From contig JBKPDW010000353.1 in the NCBI GenBank assembly GCA_046728115.1, positions 1 through 16,211 on the forward strand: 16,211 bases of DNA. The letters are read 5' to 3'. Both the position numbers and the translations under genes were made by a program. Under the pieces are notes generated by a model that saw only the letters and a list, made by a program, of their open reading frames with translations, made no database searches and was not told the origin of the DNA. Positions 1 to 6,962 of the stretch are shown here, piece by piece (the first letter of the stretch is position 1; each line of letters starts with the position of its first letter). This stretch comes from CAVSWN01 sp046728115. GTDB taxonomy: Bacteria; Acidobacteriota; Vicinamibacteria; Vicinamibacterales; CAVVIG01.

Positions 1-563
1 TTGACGCCCATCTTGCGCAGATCGACGGCCGCTTCGTCGGTCATCTTCTGGGCGAACGCCTGGCGATCGGCGTTGATCTCCTCGACCGTGAGCGTACCGA
101 GAATCGCCCGCAGGTGTCCTTCGAGTGTCTGGAAGATGACCTCTTTGATCTTGTCGGTGGTCATGCCGAGAAAGCGTTCGGCCGCGCCGCGCAGCGAGGT
201 GTCGTCTCCCGCGATCTTCACGTTGGCGACGGCCTCGACCGTGACCGGAACACCCTCTTTCGTGTACGCGCGCGAGATCTTCAGCGGGATCGAGATGACG
301 TTGAGCGACAGGTACTCGACTTGCTCCAGAACCGGGACGCGGAGCGCTGCGCCGCCGCGCACGACGCGGAAGCCGACCGTGGAGCGGTTGCCCTTGTCGT
401 CGGAGATGGAGTGCTTGCGGCCGTAGATGATCGCGACCATGGACGGCGGCACCTTGATGTAGTTGCGCGCGAACAGCGCCATCGCGGCGAAAAGACCGAG
501 GAGGCCCAACAGGATGGCGAGCGCGACCGTCACCGCCGTCAATTCGATGCCGAGAATACTCAT
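1..563 (-). CDS. Flotillin-family (SPFH/band 7) membrane scaffold protein, N-terminal part
   Basis: Partial gene; it runs off the left edge, leaving about 187 N-terminal residues. The protein begins MSILGIEL, followed by a hydrophobic segment at about residues 8-32 that would anchor it in the inner membrane. An SPFH domain follows: a VPPSMVAIIYG segment, then VVRGGAALRVPVLEQVEYLSLN and a KEGVPVTVEAVANVKI strand, closely resembling flotillins of the FloT/YuaG type. Flotillins form large ring-like oligomers in membrane microdomains; that role is family knowledge. The ATG at 561-563 overlaps the TGA of the upstream NfeD-like gene (ATGA), and AGGAGG (570-575) sits 6 nt before it inside that gene, so the two are probably translationally coupled. 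The C-terminal coiled-coil repeat region is outside the window. Confidence 0.93.
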   Translation of the reverse strand, partial: MSILGIELTAVTVALAILLGLLGLFAAMALFARNYIKVPPSMVAIIYGRKHSISDDKGNRSTVGFRVVRGGAALRVPVLEQVEYLSLNVISIPLKISRAYTKEGVPVTVEAVANVKIAGDDTSLRGAAERFLGMTTDKIKEVIFQTLEGHLRAILGTLTVEEINADRQAFAQKMTDEAAVDLRKMGV

Positions 564-1120
564 GCTCCACCTCCTGGCGAAGCGTTGCTCACCGGCGACA
601 CGATCACCGCATCGCCGCGAAGCGCGGTGATGAGGACTTCTGCGCCGCGCGGTACGGCGCGGCCATCGGCCGAGCGCGCCACTTGCTCGGTGCGCTGCCC
701 GCCTGCCGTCAACGTGATCTGGCCTACGCCTCCGGCCGGAATGCCGACCGAGACCTCGGCGGTGCGCCCGACGAGGGTGCCCATCTGCAGCTCGCTCGAC
801 GCTTGTTGCGAGTAGAGAATTTTCGCGAACTGGAACACGATGCTGGACATCGCCACACCTGCCACGATGCCGACGCCGGAGGCCGCGGGGTGCGACAAGT
901 TGTAGTAGCGGGCGACGACACCGCCCACGCCGAACGCGGTGAGGAACGACGCCATGATGCGCGCGCTGAAAACGCTCGGTCCGCCGACCGCGTCACCGCC
1001 GTGATCGAACGCCCCATCGTGCGCCGTGATCTCGTGGTCGCCGCCGAACAGGTCGCCGGCGAACAGCATGATGAGGAGGAAGAGAAAGCCGAAGACGGCG
1101 ATGCCGGCGTAAATGAGCAT
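560..1120 (-). CDS. NfeD/YqiJ-like membrane protein, partner of the flotillin
   Basis: A 186-residue protein with three likely membrane segments (about residues 2-22, 52-71 and 80-101). A small beta-rich, OB-fold-like domain follows at about 112-178 (GTLVGRTAEV, GGVGQITLTAGG and AEVLITALRGDAVIV stretches). This matches the short NfeD/YuaF/YqiJ architecture, which is regularly encoded beside flotillins and thought to act with them at the membrane. There is no N-terminal protease domain as in long NfeD proteins. The His/Asp/Gly-rich segment at about 24-46 between the first two membrane spans is unusual but shows no known motif. The gene overlaps the flotillin start by 4 nt. The Shine-Dalgarno site before the ATG at 1118-1120 is poor, so the exact start is less certain than the identity. 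Confidence 0.85.
   Translation of the reverse strand: MLIYAGIAVFGFLFLLIMLFAGDLFGGDHEITAHDGAFDHGGDAVGGPSVFSARIMASFLTAFGVGGVVARYYNLSHPAASGVGIVAGVAMSSIVFQFAKILYSQQASSELQMGTLVGRTAEVSVGIPAGGVGQITLTAGGQRTEQVARSADGRAVPRGAEVLITALRGDAVIVSPVSNASPGGGA
567..575 (-). promoter_or_regulatory. Shine-Dalgarno site of the flotillin gene
   Basis: On the minus strand the sequence reads AGGAGGTGG followed by AGC and then ATG. It lies inside the last codons of the NfeD-like gene, supporting re-initiation or coupled translation of the pair. Confidence 0.75.
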
Positions 1121-1149
1121 GGGAGCGAGGTGACGCTACCTCCCGGAAA

Positions 1150-1207
1150 CTGAAAAGTCAAAACCTAAGACTCAAACCTGAAACGCCTGTCGGTTTTGAG
1201 TTTTCAG
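1150..1207. repeat. 16-nt inverted repeat in the gap between esterase and NfeD genes; possible terminator
   Basis: Left arm 1150-1165 (CTGAAAAGTCAAAACC) and right arm 1192-1207 (GGTTTTGAGTTTTCAG) are complementary with one mismatch, around a 26-nt loop. It lies just past the esterase stop codon (minus strand), where a transcript end is plausible, but there is no clean U-tract, so terminator function is inference. The A/C-rich wording of the loop (CTCAAACCTGAAAC) resembles the arms, suggesting a degenerate dispersed repeat rather than a purpose-built terminator. Confidence 0.55.
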
Positions 1208-1217
1208 TGCCAAGTTT

Positions 1218-2843
1218 CTAGTTTCGATACGTCCACCACGCCGTCGTTGCACCCTCGGGACTCTTGCGCACGATGAACTGCGCCATCTCCTTCAGCCGCT
1301 CTGTTTGACTGACCGGTCCGCTCCAGCAGTGCGGCTTGCGGTCGCCGTACATAAAGAAGCCTTCATAATGCGGGGCGGTTGTCGTCTTCATCCACTGCTG
1401 CATCAACACGACTCCCTTGTCGAGCTGATACGTGTCCATGTCGCCGACGTAGACGCGCAACTTGTCCACGAGCTTGGGACCGAGCGTCGCCCAATTGCGC
1501 TGCATGTAATGCAGGAGGTCGTAGTGGTCGTCCCAATACTTCGCAACGGCCTTGTCGATGACGCCGGTGCGCTGATCGACCAGCGGCTGGAAGTAGCCGT
1601 CCTTTCCGAGCGGACCGAACACGGCGCTCCAGATATCCAGTTGACGGCCCGAACGGCCGTGAGTGCCGCTCACCAGCTCGAACTGGTTTTTCTGCTGCAT
1701 CGTGTTCCGCGGCTCGCCAAAGGTATCGCGCATGTTCGGGGTCGGCACGCGGTACCACTCGTGCTGTTTGTAAAACGCATTCTCGTCCTTGTAGATGTCG
1801 ACGCCTTCGTAGCCGGCGAATGTGACGGGGTCGGGACAGTAGCACCACGTGCCGCCGAAGAAGTCCGGGTGAAAGAGCTGCAGCGCCAGCGCCTCCCAGC
1901 CTCCTGTCGATCCGCCCGCGAGCAGTCGCGCGTACGGCTCGCGCATCACCCGGAACCGCTTTTCGACGTCCGGAATGAGCTCCTGCAGGAGCGCGTCGCC
2001 GTACGGGCCGACGTTCACCGAGTTCACCGCGTACGAATCGTCGTAATACGGATTCGGATGCTGAAACGTGACGACGACCATTCGCGGGAAGTCGTCCTTG
2101 ATCCATTCCTGGTAGGTGTCACCGCTGCCTTCACGAAAGCCGAGCGGCGGCGCAAGGCCGAAATGTCCTTGCTGGTAGAGCACGGGATAGCTCATCGTCT
2201 CGCGCTCGTAGTCACGCGGCAGAAGGATCGTGGCCCCAAGAAAGACCGGGCGGCCCCAGAATTTCGTCAGCATCGGGCTTTGGAACTTGATGCGCTTCAC
2301 GTACGACGTGTCAGGCGGAATCGTCACAGGCGGAATCTTCTGATCGGCGACAAGCGGAATCCGGAATCCCTCCGTCGGATCGATCCGGATCCGTTGGGAT
2401 CGGCTGAACAGGTTTCCGGGCGCTGCCTCCCAGTGCTGCCCCTCCCATTGATCGTCGTGCATCCAGACGACGTGCCCGTCGGCGCGCCTGAACTCGGAGT
2501 AGACGTTGACGAAGGCCTGGACGAAATACTCTCCCGGCGGGATGTCCCGGAGGTTGCCGACCGGGAAGCCGAGGTCGGTGTTGTCGATCGACGCCGTCGC
2601 GCCCGGTGCCAGGTTATCGACGTCGCGGCCGAAGAACGGGATACCGTCGGCTTGATTGAGCTGCAGCCGTGGCTCGCGCTCACCGTTGCGCGTGATCATC
2701 ACGTAGACGCGGCCGGTGATCCGGCCGGCGTGGATCGACGCCGGCACCACGATGTCGAAACGGACGGCTGGTGCCGACTGGGCATGGCCGGTGATGGTCG
2801 CAAGGAGACCGGTCACGATCAGACGGGAGAGGCTGCGCGTCAT
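1218..2843 (-). CDS. Secreted alpha/beta-hydrolase of the putative-esterase (esterase D/Fes-like) family
   Basis: A 541-residue protein when started at the ATG at 2841-2843. That start is preferred over an in-frame ATG 18 nt upstream because AGGAG (2851-2855) lies 7 nt before it. The N-terminus (MTRSLSRLIVTGLLATITGHAQ) is a signal peptide with likely cleavage near HAQ-SA. Residues about 25-170 form a beta-rich N-terminal domain. The hydrolase domain follows, with the nucleophile elbow GGSTGG (Ser312), candidate acid Asp468 or Asp470 (VGDMD), and His505 (KPHCWSG). It should hydrolyse an ester in the periplasm or outside the cell; the substrate cannot be read from the sequence. The gene starts 24 nt after the aminotransferase stop, so the two probably share a transcript, though a metabolic link is not obvious. 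The gene ends in TAG. Confidence 0.88.
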   Translation of the reverse strand: MTRSLSRLIVTGLLATITGHAQSAPAVRFDIVVPASIHAGRITGRVYVMITRNGEREPRLQLNQADGIPFFGRDVDNLAPGATASIDNTDLGFPVGNLRDIPPGEYFVQAFVNVYSEFRRADGHVVWMHDDQWEGQHWEAAPGNLFSRSQRIRIDPTEGFRIPLVADQKIPPVTIPPDTSYVKRIKFQSPMLTKFWGRPVFLGATILLPRDYERETMSYPVLYQQGHFGLAPPLGFREGSGDTYQEWIKDDFPRMVVVTFQHPNPYYDDSYAVNSVNVGPYGDALLQELIPDVEKRFRVMREPYARLLAGGSTGGWEALALQLFHPDFFGGTWCYCPDPVTFAGYEGVDIYKDENAFYKQHEWYRVPTPNMRDTFGEPRNTMQQKNQFELVSGTHGRSGRQLDIWSAVFGPLGKDGYFQPLVDQRTGVIDKAVAKYWDDHYDLLHYMQRNWATLGPKLVDKLRVYVGDMDTYQLDKGVVLMQQWMKTTTAPHYEGFFMYGDRKPHCWSGPVSQTERLKEMAQFIVRKSPEGATTAWWTYRN

Positions 2844-2850
2844 GGTGGTG

Positions 2851-2858
2851 CTCCTTCC
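2851..2858 (-). promoter_or_regulatory. Shine-Dalgarno site deciding the esterase start
   Basis: GGAAGGAG on the minus strand, with its AGGAG core 7 nt before the ATG at 2841-2843. It favours this start over the in-frame ATG at 2859-2861, which would lie upstream of the site. Confidence 0.7.
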
Positions 2859-2867
2859 CAACGAGCG

Positions 2868-4040
2868 TCAGCGAAGGATACGACGAAGTCCGGTGACAAG
2901 TCGCCCGATGCCTTCCGCGACCGTGTCTTTCTGCAGCGCACCGTACGCCACGCGGAAATAGCAGCCGTCGGTCGCACCGAACGCCGGACCGGGCACGACG
3001 GCGACGCGGTGCTCGCGAATCAACCGTTCGGCGATGCGCATTGCGTCCCCGTTGCCGTTGACGCGCAGGAAACAATAGAACGCGCCTTCGACCTCCGGCA
3101 CGGTACACCGCGGCTCCAGCGATCGCAGTTCATCGAAGACGATGTCGCGAACCTTGGCGAGGGCTGGCAGATACTGACGGCAATACGCGGGCCCGACTTG
3201 CATCGCCGCGATCGCGGCGACCTGCGAGACGACCGGCGGACACACGAGCACCGTGTCCTGGACCTTCATGACGGCGTCGGCCAGCGCCTCCGGGTACACC
3301 ATATAGCCGATGCGCCACCCGGCTAATCCGTACGCCTTGGAGAGGGAGAACAAGGAAATCGTGTGACGCTCGGCATCCGGCATCGAGCCCGGCGATACGT
3401 GACGCGCGGTTCCATAGGTGAAGTACTCGTACACCTCGTCGCTGATGTGGTAGAGGCCTCGCTCGGCGCACAGACGGCTGATGTGAACGAGCGATTCCTC
3501 TGTGAAGACCGCACCGGTCGGATTGTTCGGCGACACGGTGACGATCGCGCGCGTCCTGGGCGTGATCGCGCGACGAATCGCGTCGACGTCGAGCTGATAG
3601 CGATCGGCGGTCGGCACGCGCACCGGCCGGCATCCGATCATCTGGATCGCCATCTCGTGATTGAAGTAGAAGGGCACCGGCAGGATGACCTCGTCTCCCG
3701 GCTCGGTGATGGCGAAGACGGCATGCACGAACGCCATGTTCCCGCCGGCGGTGACCATCACGCGGCTGCCGCGCGCGACGTCGATGCCGTTGTCGCGAGC
3801 GAGCTTGGCCTCGATCGCGCAGATGAGTGCGCGGTTGCCGGCCCCATCCTGATACGCGTGCGTCTCGGGATCCGACAGCGCTTCGCGCGCGGCTTCGAGC
3901 GCCGCGGGCGGCGGCCCGTAGTGCACGACACCCTGTCCGAGTGAGATCGTGCCCGGCACCTGCCGAATCAGCTCGCCGAGGACCTGCACGATGGGCGCCT
4001 GGACGGCGTCCATGCGGGAAACGGTCGTAGATTGGCTCAT
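2868..4040 (-). CDS. Class I/II pyridoxal-phosphate-dependent aminotransferase
   Basis: A 390-residue cytosolic fold-type I aminotransferase of the aspartate/aromatic aminotransferase family, which moves an amino group between an amino acid and a 2-oxo acid. Visible signatures are PNNPTG (Asn173), HISDEVYEYF (Asp201, which pairs with the PLP ring nitrogen, and Tyr204), FSLSKAYGLAGWRIG (Lys235, the Schiff-base lysine), and the C-terminal substrate-carboxylate arginine in YFRVAYG (Arg363). Length is normal for the family. The ATG at 4038-4040 is chosen. A 12-residue longer reading frame from 4076 would translate the GAAC-rich hairpin region and is unlikely. No strong Shine-Dalgarno site is visible. 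The substrate is not determinable; residues resemble the branch that includes kynurenine/aspartate-type enzymes, but I would not assign one. Confidence 0.92.
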   Translation of the reverse strand: MSQSTTVSRMDAVQAPIVQVLGELIRQVPGTISLGQGVVHYGPPPAALEAAREALSDPETHAYQDGAGNRALICAIEAKLARDNGIDVARGSRVMVTAGGNMAFVHAVFAITEPGDEVILPVPFYFNHEMAIQMIGCRPVRVPTADRYQLDVDAIRRAITPRTRAIVTVSPNNPTGAVFTEESLVHISRLCAERGLYHISDEVYEYFTYGTARHVSPGSMPDAERHTISLFSLSKAYGLAGWRIGYMVYPEALADAVMKVQDTVLVCPPVVSQVAAIAAMQVGPAYCRQYLPALAKVRDIVFDELRSLEPRCTVPEVEGAFYCFLRVNGNGDAMRIAERLIREHRVAVVPGPAFGATDGCYFRVAYGALQKDTVAEGIGRLVTGLRRILR

Positions 4041-4051
4041 GAGAACGTGTG

Positions 4052-4080
4052 GTTCGTGGTCCGAACGTCGAACCACGAAC
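4052..4080. repeat. Hairpin in the divergent intergenic region, part of a GAAC-rich repeat cluster
   Basis: Arms 4052-4064 and 4068-4080 (GTTCGTGGTCCGA and TCGAACCACGAAC) pair with one mismatch around a 3-nt loop. Degenerate copies of the right arm follow (CGCCGAACC, GCGAACC) up to about 4098. It lies between the divergent aminotransferase and M14 starts, so it could be an operator or transcript leader hairpin, or a decayed dispersed repeat. The sequence alone does not decide. Confidence 0.55.
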
Positions 4081-4116
4081 GCCGAACCGCGAACCGTCGT
4101 GGCGTCGCGAGCGGAC

Positions 4117-4126
4117 TTATTATAGT
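4117..4126 (+). promoter_or_regulatory. Candidate -10 region for the M14/M20/sulfatase/TonB direction
   Basis: TTATTATAGT is the only AT-rich patch in the 107-nt divergent gap and resembles a -10 box (TATAGT at 4121-4126), about 22 nt before the ATG. No convincing -35 box is visible, so this is a weak call. Confidence 0.3.
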
Positions 4127-4137
4127 GATTCTCTTTC

Positions 4138-4142
4138 GGAGG
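4138..4142 (+). promoter_or_regulatory. Shine-Dalgarno site of the M14 peptidase reading frame
   Basis: GGAGG 5 nt before the ATG at 4148-4150. It fixes the start of the interrupted M14 gene and shows that the N-terminal fragment before the TAG still has normal initiation signals. Confidence 0.75.
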
Positions 4143-4444
4143 CTCTCATGACCACACGGCGCACGATTGTCCTCGCCGCTGCCGTCGCCACGATGCTCGC
4201 CCTCGTCACGGCAGCGGCCGGACCGTTGCAGTCGCCCGAACAGTTCCTGGGCTTCAAAGTCGGCGCCGACAACAAGCTGGCCCGCTGGGACAGGATCGTC
4301 GAGTACATGAAGCTCGCGGCCGCAAACTCCGACCGCGTGCGGTTTCGCGAGCTCGGGAAGACGAGCAACGCGAATCCCTTCATCGCTCTCGAAATCAGCT
4401 CGCCCGACACGCTGAAGAATCTCGACCGCTACCAGCATCTCGAG

Positions 4445-4447
4445 TAG
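4445..4447 (+). other. In-frame TAG stop inside the M14 peptidase gene
   Basis: Context GAG TAG AAG. A single change from CAG, GAG or AAG would create it. TAG is used as the normal final stop by the esterase, the TonB-dependent protein and the DinB-like gene in this window, so general reassignment of TAG is unlikely. Confidence 0.9.
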
Positions 4448-6028
4448 AAGCTGTACTTTCAACGCGGTGCGCCGACGGATGCGGAGCGCGACGAGATTTT
4501 CCGCAACGGCAAGCTGGTGCTCCTCGTCACCTGCAGCATTCACGCGACAGAAATTGGCGCGTCGCAAATGTCGATCGAGCTCGTCCATCGGCTGGCAACG
4601 GAGGATTCGCCTGCAGTGAAGAAGATCCTCGACAATGTGATCTTCCTGCTCGTGCCCAGCCTGAATCCGGACGGTCAGATCATGGTGACCGACTGGTTCA
4701 ACAAGAACGTGGGCACGCCGTACGCCGTCAGCCCGATTCCGTACCTCTATCACCCGTACGTCGGCCACGATAACAACCGCGACATGTACATGTTCACGCA
4801 GAAGGAGAGCCAGCACACGGCGCGGCTGCTGTGGCACGACTGGTTCCCGTCGGTGTGGCTTGACGAACATCAGATGGGCAGCAACGGCGCGCGCATTTTC
4901 GTGATGCCCGCCACCGATCCGATCAATCAGAACGTCCATCCGCTGATCTATCGCTGGAACGGCATCCTCGGACAATCGCAGGCTGCCGCGCTCGAGGCCG
5001 CCGGCAAAGAAGGGATCATCTACAACTCCACGTACACGAATTTCTGGGAAGGCGCGATGGCGTGGAGCGGCTGGTGGCACAACCAGATCGGGCTGCTCAC
5101 CGAGGTCGCCAGCGCTCGCGTGGCAGCGCCAATCGAGCAGCAGCGTGCCGTTCCGGGACGATCGGCGCCTGCAGCCGGGCGGGGAGGCGAGGGCGGAGGG
5201 CGGGGCGAGGGCGGGGCGGCAGGCTCAGCGCAAGGCGGACGGGGCCCGCAATTCAGCGATGCTCCGCTGCCGCCGCCCACGGACATCAACTCGCGCACCG
5301 AGTATCCCCGTCCGTGGATGGGCGGCCCATGGACCCTTCGAGACATCGTCGACTACGAACTGATTGCGACGATGGCGCTGCTCGAAACCGCCGCCGATCG
5401 CCGCGAGACCATCGTCCGGCAGATCTACGAGGTGAACAAAGCGACGATTGACAACGGACGACAAGGTGATCCGTCCGCCATTCTCGTACCGATCGAGCAT
5501 CAGCAGGATCCACGCGAAGCGGCGCACATGGTGGATCGACTGCACCTCGGCGGCGTGGAAATCTACCGCGCCGACGTACCGTTTGAAGCCGACGGGAAGA
5601 CGTACGCAGCCGGCACGTTCGTCATACCTATGGCGCAGGTCTTCGCCCGCTATGCGAAGGACATGCTGGAAACGCAGTCGTATCCCGAGGTGCGACGCGG
5701 CCCCAATGCCCCGCCGGAACCACCCTACGACGTCACTGCCTGGTCGCTCGGGATGCTGCTTGGCGTGGACACGATATTCGTCAAGCAGCCGTTGCCGGAT
5801 TTCAGGATGACGCGGGTTGACGCGCTGTCGATAGCGCCGGGCGACGTCACGGGGAACGGCACTCGATTCGCCTTCGATTACAAAGGCGCCGACACGGCCA
5901 TCGCCATCAACCGCCTCCTCAAGAGCGGCGCGCGTGTCGCGTTCGACGGCCCGTCGCACGTGTCGGTCACCGGCGCGCCGCGCGGCAGGATGGAACAGCT
6001 CGCCAGGGAGTTTGGACTGAGAGTCAAG

Positions 6029-6166
6029 GCGCAGGACCAGGGACGGACGCAGGACCCTGGACGGACCCAGGACCAGGGACGGACGCAGGACCTGGGACGG
6101 ACCCAGGACCAGGGACGGACGCAGGACCTGGGACGGACCCAGGACCAGGGACGGACCAGGAACCAG
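6029..6166 (+). repeat. 18-nt tandem repeat, seven full copies plus a partial, inside the M14 gene
   Basis: Units of 18 nt start at 6041, 6059, 6077, 6095, 6113, 6131 and 6149. They alternate between GGACGGACGCAGGACCTG-like and GGACGGACCCAGGACCAG-like forms, so the higher-order period is 36 nt. In the gene frame they read GRTQDQ/GRTQDL/GRTQDP. A partial unit precedes them (6029-6040). The array is followed by ACCAAGCACCAAG (6169-6181). It lies in a linker between the peptidase half and the C-terminal domain. Confidence 0.95.
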
Positions 6167-6962
6167 GAACCAAGCACCAAGGACCTCGTATTTCATGCTC
6201 CCCGAGTCGCCATGTATCAACCGTGGACTGGCGGCAACATGGACGAAGGCTGGACGCGCTGGGTGCTGGAACAGTACGAGTTCAACCTCACGTCCATTCA
6301 CAACGCGGACGTGCGCGCAGGCAAGCTCCGCCAGAAGTTCGATGCGATCATCCTCGCGGACCAGAACCCGCGCGACATCCTCGACGGCTTCGACGCGCCC
6401 GCGATCCGGCCGGAGTACCGCGGTGGGATCGGTGTTGAAGGAGTCGAGAACCTGAAGCAGTTCGTGGCCGACGGCGGCACGCTGGTCACCATGGGCAATG
6501 CCTGCGACCTCGCCATCGAGAAGCTCCCGATCCCGGTGCGCAATCTGAAGAAAGCGCTGACGCGGGATCAGCACTTCGCACCAGGTGCGATTCTGCGAAT
6601 CGAGGTCGATGCGCAGCACCCGCTGGGGTATGGCGTCGCACCGGAGACCTACGGCTTCTACATCAACAGCCCGTTCTTCTCGATCGTCGAAGGCTTCGCG
6701 TCACAACGCACCAGCGTTGTCGCGCGCTACCCGAACACGAACCTCATCGCGTCGGGTTGGCTCAAGGGTGAGGATCTGATGGCCGGCCGCGCGGCGGTCG
6801 TCGCGATCGACATGAATCCGGGACACGTGGTGTTGTTCGGTCTGCGCCCGCAGCATCGCGCACAGACGCACGCGACCTTCCCCATGCTGTTCAATGCGCT
6901 GTATCTGTCGGCGACGGGCAATGGAACGACAAATCCTTCGAACTAATACGGCTGTACCACAG

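Larger units (their letters stand above)
4148..6946 (+). pseudogene. M14-family zinc carboxypeptidase, secreted, interrupted by one in-frame TAG
   Basis: One continuous frame of 932 codons, broken only by TAG at codon 100 (4445-4447). It starts with a signal peptide (MTTRRTIVLAAAVATMLALV). The text on both sides of the stop is family-like: ISSPDTLKNLDRYQ before it and KLYFQRGAPTDAERDEIFRNGK after it. M14 features follow the stop: zinc motif HATE (His132, Glu135), a substrate-binding-type arginine in GHDNNRDM (Arg211), second zinc histidine in LDEHQMG (His241) and the likely catalytic Glu319 in LLTEVAS. A Gly-rich insert lies at about 334-368. An 18-nt tandem repeat encodes about residues 628-673, and a class-I-amidotransferase-like C-terminal domain (MYQPWTGGNMDEGW onward) follows. 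The GTG at 4517 cannot restart a sound enzyme because it lies only eight codons before the zinc motif. Either a recent nonsense mutation, stop readthrough, or a sequencing error. Confidence 0.85.

Noticed and set aside
1305..3326. Plus-strand open frame of 673 codons opposite the esterase and aminotransferase genes
   Set aside because: Translation is Arg/Val/Asp-rich without domains, and it is antisense to two genes with clear catalytic motifs; a by-product of high GC codon use.
4040..4076. Longer N-terminus of the aminotransferase from an ATG at 4074-4076
   Set aside because: It would translate the hairpin/GAAC repeat and adds residues not expected for the family.
4445..4447. Genome-wide reassignment of TAG to an amino acid
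   Set aside because: The esterase, the TonB-dependent protein (with terminator right after) and the DinB-like fragment all end in TAG at family-appropriate C-termini.
4037..5080. Minus-strand open frame of 347 codons opposite the M14 N-terminal region
   Set aside because: No family features, and it overlaps the divergent promoter region and the M14 coding sequence.
6029..6166. CRISPR array
   Set aside because: Units are contiguous 18-nt direct repeats in coding frame with no spacers and no cas genes nearby.
5225..6619. Minus-strand open frame of 464 codons opposite the M14 gene
   Set aside because: Shadow of the M14 frame; its VLGPSLVLRPS-like part is the reverse of the 18-nt repeat.
4517..6946. 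Separate gene beginning at GTG 4517
   Set aside because: No Shine-Dalgarno site; it would start within a beta-strand eight codons before the zinc motif and lack a signal peptide. Better explained as the second part of the interrupted M14 gene.
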